A stretch of 64,000 bases of DNA from contig CM065647.1 of assembly GCA_033220425.1 (NCBI GenBank), positions 4,774,001 to 4,838,000 of the forward strand. Direction: 5' to 3'. Positions within the stretch are counted from its first letter, which is position 1. Every line of letters starts with the position of its first letter. Position numbers and translations under genes: made by a program. The stretch is from Lepraria neglecta (Eukaryota > Ascomycota > Lecanoromycetes > Lecanorales > Stereocaulaceae). Positions 56,376-64,000 of the stretch are shown piece after piece. The notes below the pieces were generated by a model, which was not told where the DNA came from, did not search any database, and saw only the letters and a list, made by a program, of their open reading frames with translations.

Positions 56376-57066
56376 ATGGCCACGACGCAGAGTGTGCAGT
56401 GCTTCGGCAAGAAGAAGACTGGTCTGATACTATCGCCCACTGTCCTCTAAGCAATCGCTGACGTGACCTCACAGCAACCGCTGTCGCACATTGCAAGGTA
56501 TCCTTCATCGACCCTACAGCCCTCAACCAGCGCAGCTCAACTAACACTTACACCCCCAGGCCGGCAAAGGCCTCGTCAAAGTAAACGGAAAACCTCTCTC
56601 CCTCATGCAACCCGAGATCCTACGCTTCAAGGTACCTCTTGCAGATCCCTCGTCCCTTCCCTAGGGCCCCCTTTGGTGGCACCGCCCTCTAACACTCTTG
56701 CTCCATCTCAGGTCTACGAACCCCTCCTCATCGTCGGCCTCGATAAATTTGCCAACGTCGACATCCGCGTCCGCGTGTCCGGCGGTGGTCACACCTCCCA
56801 GATCTACGCTATCCGCCAAGCCATTGCCAAATCCATCGTCGCCTACTACCAGAAATACGTGGATGAGTATGCGAAGAACCAGTTGAAGCAGGCGCTTGTG
56901 CAGTATGATCGGACGCTGTTGGTGGCGGATAATAGACGGTGTGAGCCGAAGAAGTTTGGAGGTATGTTTGGGAACTCTGGGGTGGTTGGGGGAAATGTTT
57001 GGACAAGAGCTAATGTGCTGCATAGGACCTGGTGCGCGTGCGAGATACCAGAAATCTTACCGTTAG
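56376..57066 (+). CDS. RPS16: 40S ribosomal protein S16 (uS9)
   Basis: Exons 56376-56421, 56475-56497, 56560-56631, 56712-56961 and 57026-57066 give 143 residues, the family length. Introns are 53, 62, 80 and 64 bp, and exon 2 is only 23 nt. The sequence [48 protein letters not shown] and the invariant C-terminus [14 protein letters not shown] (its arginine tail contacts the P-site tRNA) fix the identity. Such dense, short introns near the 5' end are common in fungal ribosomal protein genes and may help expression. Confidence 0.97.
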
Positions 57067-58635
57067 GTTGGGTGAGGAGATGGTGTGGTTGTGGTGGTGT
57101 GTTGCTTAGCTGCATAGAGGTCAAAACATCACACATTTTCATGAGATACATGGGCTCGAGCAATTCAAGCAGAGCTTGCTCTGTGCGACGCTTGATACTG
57201 CTGCTTGGATAAGCACGACTGTCTTCACTCAGAACTCCTGCCAAAACAACTGTCTGCCGGACGCCCCATTCCGCTACTGGAACTTTGGATATCCTACTCG
57301 AATTCCTCCACCCTTCCTGCTCTCCTACACGCTTTTCTTTTACAAAAAACTCTTGACAGCTTGTTCAAAGCACAGACTTCTCGTCATCTTCCCACTTGTA
57401 TCGTCCTTGCCACAAGTGTACTTGGCTTCAGGCAGCCTGTTTTAATAGTCCATCTGGCTGAAAAGGTTTTCAAATTTTTGCTTTCATACACCGGTGAAGC
57501 TCAGAGACCTTTCCTTGAGGTACCACAAGGCAGCAGTGCTAATGCTTTGATTTGGCAGTTATCCTACTGCGCTCAGAAGATGTTCAGGTTCTCAGCATCC
57601 CACTCGGCATTATCTACTCCACGGCATTTGCACACGCCAACTACCAGTCAACAGGTCCATCAACCGGGGACAAACATACATCATTAGAGCTACCCATGCT
57701 CTCTTCGCTGAAGTTCTCATCAAAGCCAAAAGCTTTTGACCTCGGCATTCGAGGCTTATCGTCTCTCCAGAATGTGGGGTCGAGAAACCATTGAGAAACC
57801 AAACCTAAAACATACATCTATCCTCAATGATTGCTCTCCCGAGTCCCAATCCACATCCGTTGCGGGTATGGCGTTTCAATTGCCGGCAGATTCAGTGTTC
57901 GGCCTGTTTGGTTGCCTCTCCCTTCCCCCAAAAGGAATAGCCTCACTCCAAAGGGTAGAAGCCTTAACGCACACATTCCTACGGCTTCTTCCCTAGGCTC
58001 TCATATTCTGACTAGTTAGAAGCTGCACTGCTAACGCACTACACCGAGTCAAGTTTCCCCGCATACCCAGGATCTGGACCATCCAGCAAGCAGTCCCAAA
58101 TCTGCTGGATTAACATGGACTTCTCTTCGATGATACAGTGATCTGTAAGGCCACTTATACATGGATATGCGCCTTCAAGGCCGGACCTGCATCCGAGATG
58201 CTGAAAATGAATCCAGAAACCAAGGTGTTGATTTTTTGAAGGATGGGGGATACAGCCATCCTTCAAATGCTAGAAGTATTTTCCTTCTCCACCTGTTTTC
58301 AAAAGCTACTTCTGATATTTGTCTTCTCTGTACATATTCATTCTCACTCTCAAAACGAGGGTCAATGTTCTCTTGCCATTCTTCACGCTCGTGCTGGGCA
58401 CTCTTGCCTCGCCAGCGCCTGTTCCCAACCCAAACAAACCTACCACTACTTCAACCAAGCATAGTCCTACTCCCTGCTATTCTCTCAAGCCGTAAGTAAT
58501 CCCACGAAGTTTTATGCAATGTCCTCTGCAATATCTTGCCTGGAATGTTCTTCTCCACATCCTCTCTCCTTTAAAGTAGTCATTGCTACATCCGCCAACC
58601 CAGCTTCACTCACCTTCGCAGCCATATATACCCCG
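57067..58635. other. Gene-free region downstream of RPS16
   Basis: Several chance open frames on the plus strand, none with protein-like content. I see no repeat or RNA gene. It may be decayed accessory DNA, since the cutinase relic follows. Confidence 0.4.
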
Positions 58636-59333
58636 ATCAACTCTCCCCAGCGCCAGCGGCTTCACCGGCGTCCCCACCACTGCCCTCCCCACCTACTGCG
58701 CCGGCATCCAACCCCTGGGCGTAACCCGCAACGACCTCCTCACCGGCCCCTGCAGACCCCTAACCCTAATCTTCGCCCGCGACACCACAGGAAACGACAA
58801 CATCGGCAACACAGCCGGACCCCCCCTTCATAAACGCCCTAGTCGCCCAACTCGGCTCCTCCCAAATAGCCGTGTAAGGCGTAAACAACTACGCCTTCCT
58901 TCCACTAAAAAGATCTTCCCTCACTCAGTTCCTCACACCCCTAGACCCCCATTTCTATGGCCGCCTCAGACCTCTGCTCGCCCTCATGTTCTCCTCTATT
59001 TCCCCCTGTCCGCCATCTTCCTGGGACAAGCCCGAAAGCTGCCAGATCTAGATCGATGCCTATCGTAGTTACCACGACGAAGCTCGTGCTTTAGTACTGG
59101 AACATAGGAGACTCGAATATGGCGTTGAGCAGGGGTAGGATCCGCTATGCGAGTTTTTGGACGTGGATGTGCCTGTTGGGGTGGAGTTTCCGAGGGGTAA
59201 TGATACGTGGCATTATGGGAGGAAGATGGTGGTTATGAAGAAGTTGGCTGTTGGGAGGGTGTTGGAGAGGTGGGCGCTGTGGGTCGTGGCGGGTGGGGCG
59301 GTTGGAGTGGGGGTTTGGTGGGTGGCAAGGTGA
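58636..59333 (+). pseudogene. Chimeric pseudogene: cutinase N-part joined to a sulfotransferase-like C-part
   Basis: The first part reads as a cutinase near its N-terminus: SGFTGVPTTALPTYCAG, GPCRPLTLIFARDTTGNDNI and GNTAGPP. After a run of seven C (58820-58826) the frame shifts by one and continues FINALVAQLGSSQIAV, a TAA at 58875-58877 (expected Gln), then GVNNYAF. The same frame passes without a break into another family: LDPHFYGRLRPLLALMF, SWDKPESCQI, TAG, IDAYRSYHDEARALV, LEYGVEQG, TAG at 59136-59138 (expected Trp), DPLCEFLDVDVPVGVEFPRG, and a C-terminal hydrophobic tail before TGA at 59331-59333. That is the end of a fungal P-loop sulfotransferase-like protein. The cutinase Ser-Asp-His residues are not present. 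Confidence 0.75.
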
Positions 59334-59396
59334 TGATTGGGAGCTTGTAAAAATGATGGCCCGTTATGACAAGATTGCGGTGGTAGTAGGTTGCCA

Positions 59397-59894
59397 TCAC
59401 ACAGTCCCCAAAACCCCAATCCCAACCACCCCCACCCCTTCCTCCTGCACCTCAAACAACAACGCCATAGCTTCAAATTGATCCACAAAGCGCTTCAGCA
59501 CAGCCAACGCACCAGCCCACATCCACCACGTCATTTGCTCCTTCGGATACAAAACAAGTTGCACGTTCCCATTCTCGTAGATGCGTGGAAGCCTTCCCAT
59601 GCGCTTGCTGGATTCAGGTGATAGATGCGCTATACACTCGTAGGCGGCTTCTGTGAGGGTTTCGTAGGTATAGATGGAAGGGATGTGAGGGCCGTAATTG
59701 TGGAAGGTAATGTTGCCTGTAAGGGTGTCGTAGGTGTAGGGGTCGTGGGGGAGGGTGGTTATGTTTGGATAGGTGAAGTTTTGGGGGAGAAGTTGCGTGA
59801 GGTGTGATGGCTGGAGGGGTGGTAAGGTGGACGTGAAGGCGATGATGTAGAAGTGGGCCTGAAAGACGAGACAACCTGGTTTGAATAATTGCAT
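59397..59894 (-). CDS. Probable small secreted protein
   Basis: From ATG at 59894 the frame gives 165 residues starting MQLFKPGCLVFQAHFYIIAF, a possible signal peptide cut after about TSTLPP. The body is Thr/Tyr/Pro-rich with motifs YDTLTGNITFHNYGPHIP, IYTYETLTEAAYECIAHLSP and a basic patch (SSKRMGRLPRIYENGN), then a strand-helix end (QMTWWMWAGALAVLKRFVDQ, ALLFEVQEEGVGVVGIGVL). NITFHNYGP followed by a helix and YPKEQMTW is a plan I remember from uncharacterised Dothideomycete secreted proteins. The start is a choice: the frame is open upstream to 60068. Only two Cys in the mature part. Function unknown. Confidence 0.6.
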   Translation of the reverse strand: MQLFKPGCLVFQAHFYIIAFTSTLPPLQPSHLTQLLPQNFTYPNITTLPHDPYTYDTLTGNITFHNYGPHIPSIYTYETLTEAAYECIAHLSPESSKRMGRLPRIYENGNVQLVLYPKEQMTWWMWAGALAVLKRFVDQFEAMALLFEVQEEGVGVVGIGVLGTV

Positions 59895-60598
59895 GATCGT
59901 TGAAGAGACGATTGCCGAGAATTGGAAATGGGCATGTGCGAGTCTTTCCTCGCATTTCCTCCCGCATGTCGCTATGTCGCATATAGCCGTGTCCCCACTA
60001 TGAGGCGTCCAGAGAAGTGCAACACTACTCGAGCTATTAGCCAGAAGCGACAAAACAATCATTGACATTTAGAACAATATATACACAAGAAACGTAACGC
60101 GCAGTTGCGCGCAAGAGATCAGAATTTTTGTCTTTCAATCTCAGCTCGATCAGGTGTTATGCACCTTCAACCTGGAGATACAGAAGCCTTCTGAGCCATG
60201 AGACATGTGTTCCATCCAGAAAAACGCCGTCGCCGCGTGATGGTCAATCAATGAACGTATGAATACGCGACGTCGGTGGCTCAAAAAAGTGTCAAAAGCA
60301 GGAGGCAACGGTCTGTTGAGGCTCTGCGTCCCATCGTTGAGTACGATCAAGACTGGTGCAACATGTAGGTTTTAGGTATCGGTGCATCACACTTGCTAAA
60401 GCCGCATTTCATCTCAGTTTCCAAGCACAGTCGTTATTGTGGCTTCGAGCCATCTTGCAGACCTTCCGGACTTGGCGCGTTGTCTGAGCCTGAAGTGTGG
60501 ACTTATGCTTGCCACGGCGCCGTGATGAACCACCTAGTTTCAAAGTGGCTGGGTCAAAAATCCGCACATAGTGAAATATCATTTGTTTCTTGTCGCCT
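59895..60598. other. Intergenic
   Basis: Upstream of the secreted-protein gene and 3' flank of YAK1. No gene seen. Confidence 0.45.
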
Positions 60599-63597
<2,999 letters not shown>

Positions 63598-64000
63598 GGC
63601 AACGGTGACTGACAGCTCGTAGAGTCACTCTCGACCGGAGTATCTGGAGTATTCTGAAGGGTGTCTGGACCGGGGGCGAGTCTTGTTTCCTTGGCCAAAC
63701 CTAATCGCAAGCTGGCATGTATCCAATCACTTCGCGAGCAGGCAAGCGACAATCACAGCTTGCAAGTGGCCGGCAGCACCTGAACGGTGTTCAGAAGCAG
63801 CTACTTGCTGCGTGTTTTGCGGTCTGAGGTCGAAGCATAAGCGCCTTAGGCCGTAGAGCGACGTTTAGCTGCCCGATCCTGAATCGTGGCTTTGGCCTAG
63901 GCGGCTAAGTACACTCTAAAGCTAATTCCGGCGATCAACCTGTTCGCCACGGTTGGCCTCTGCTCCGTTAATATCCATAGGGGGTCAGGGAGAGCGAATG
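63598..64000. other. YAK1 upstream region
   Basis: YAK1 promoter and leader, cut by the window end. No gene seen. Confidence 0.45.

Noticed and set aside
57205-57687. 160-codon plus-strand frame downstream of RPS16
   Set aside because: No domain, overlapping frames of similar length, and no splice or start context.

Overview
The window is nuclear DNA of a filamentous ascomycete (Pezizomycotina), most likely a Dothideomycete, though the class is an inference. Most introns are 47-80 bp with GT-AG ends, and intergenic spaces are wide. The gene set includes two proteins typical of filamentous ascomycetes: the NADPH-oxidase regulator NoxR and the C2H2 factor CON7. Several sequences carry nonsense codons that could come from C-to-T / G-to-A change, which fits repeat-induced point mutation (RIP).

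Layout. 0-0.57 kb: the 3' end of an NDUFAF7/MidA-type complex I assembly methyltransferase. 1.07-4.03 kb: a gene-poor block with two arrays of a degenerate 54-bp (18-codon) repeat, in opposite orientations around a unique spacer. 6-12 kb: an acidic conserved fungal protein, a universal stress protein and a Golgi pH regulator/GTG-type membrane protein. 12.6-15.9 kb: decayed sequence, including a hydrolase fragment. 16-20.8 kb: a RING-RING-LON protein, a probable secreted protein and a 2EXR-like protein. 21.6-24 kb: two broken or unresolved genes. 24.7-27 kb: a mitochondrial PPR protein. 27.4-28.5 kb: a defective Tc1/mariner transposon with TA flanks. 29.4-30.9 kb: CON7, followed by about 4 kb of gene-free upstream DNA. 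35-37.5 kb: DBP2. 38-38.6 kb: a secreted protein. 39.2-41.8 kb: ISA2 and kynureninase, divergent. 42.6-46.3 kb: noxR and a ThiD kinase, convergent. 46.4-48.4 kb: an F-box/LRR-like protein. 48.9-50 kb: an esterase pseudogene. 50.4-52.3 kb: a multipass membrane protein. 53-54.8 kb: RAD9. 55-57.1 kb: an RCC1-repeat protein divergent from RPS16. 58.6-59.3 kb: a cutinase/sulfotransferase chimeric pseudogene. 59.4-59.9 kb: a secreted protein. 60.6-63.6 kb: the YAK1 kinase.

The genes do not form a pathway cluster. They are a mix of housekeeping genes (RPS16, DBP2, RAD9, ISA2, BNA5, ThiD, PPR) and growth, stress or development regulators (YAK1, CON7, NoxR, USP), broken up by islands of decayed accessory sequence and small secreted-protein loci. 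The most unusual structure is the inverted pair of 54-bp arrays at 1.07-4.03 kb. Exon junctions were placed by hand from splice sites, reading frame and remembered family sequence, and nothing was checked against a database.
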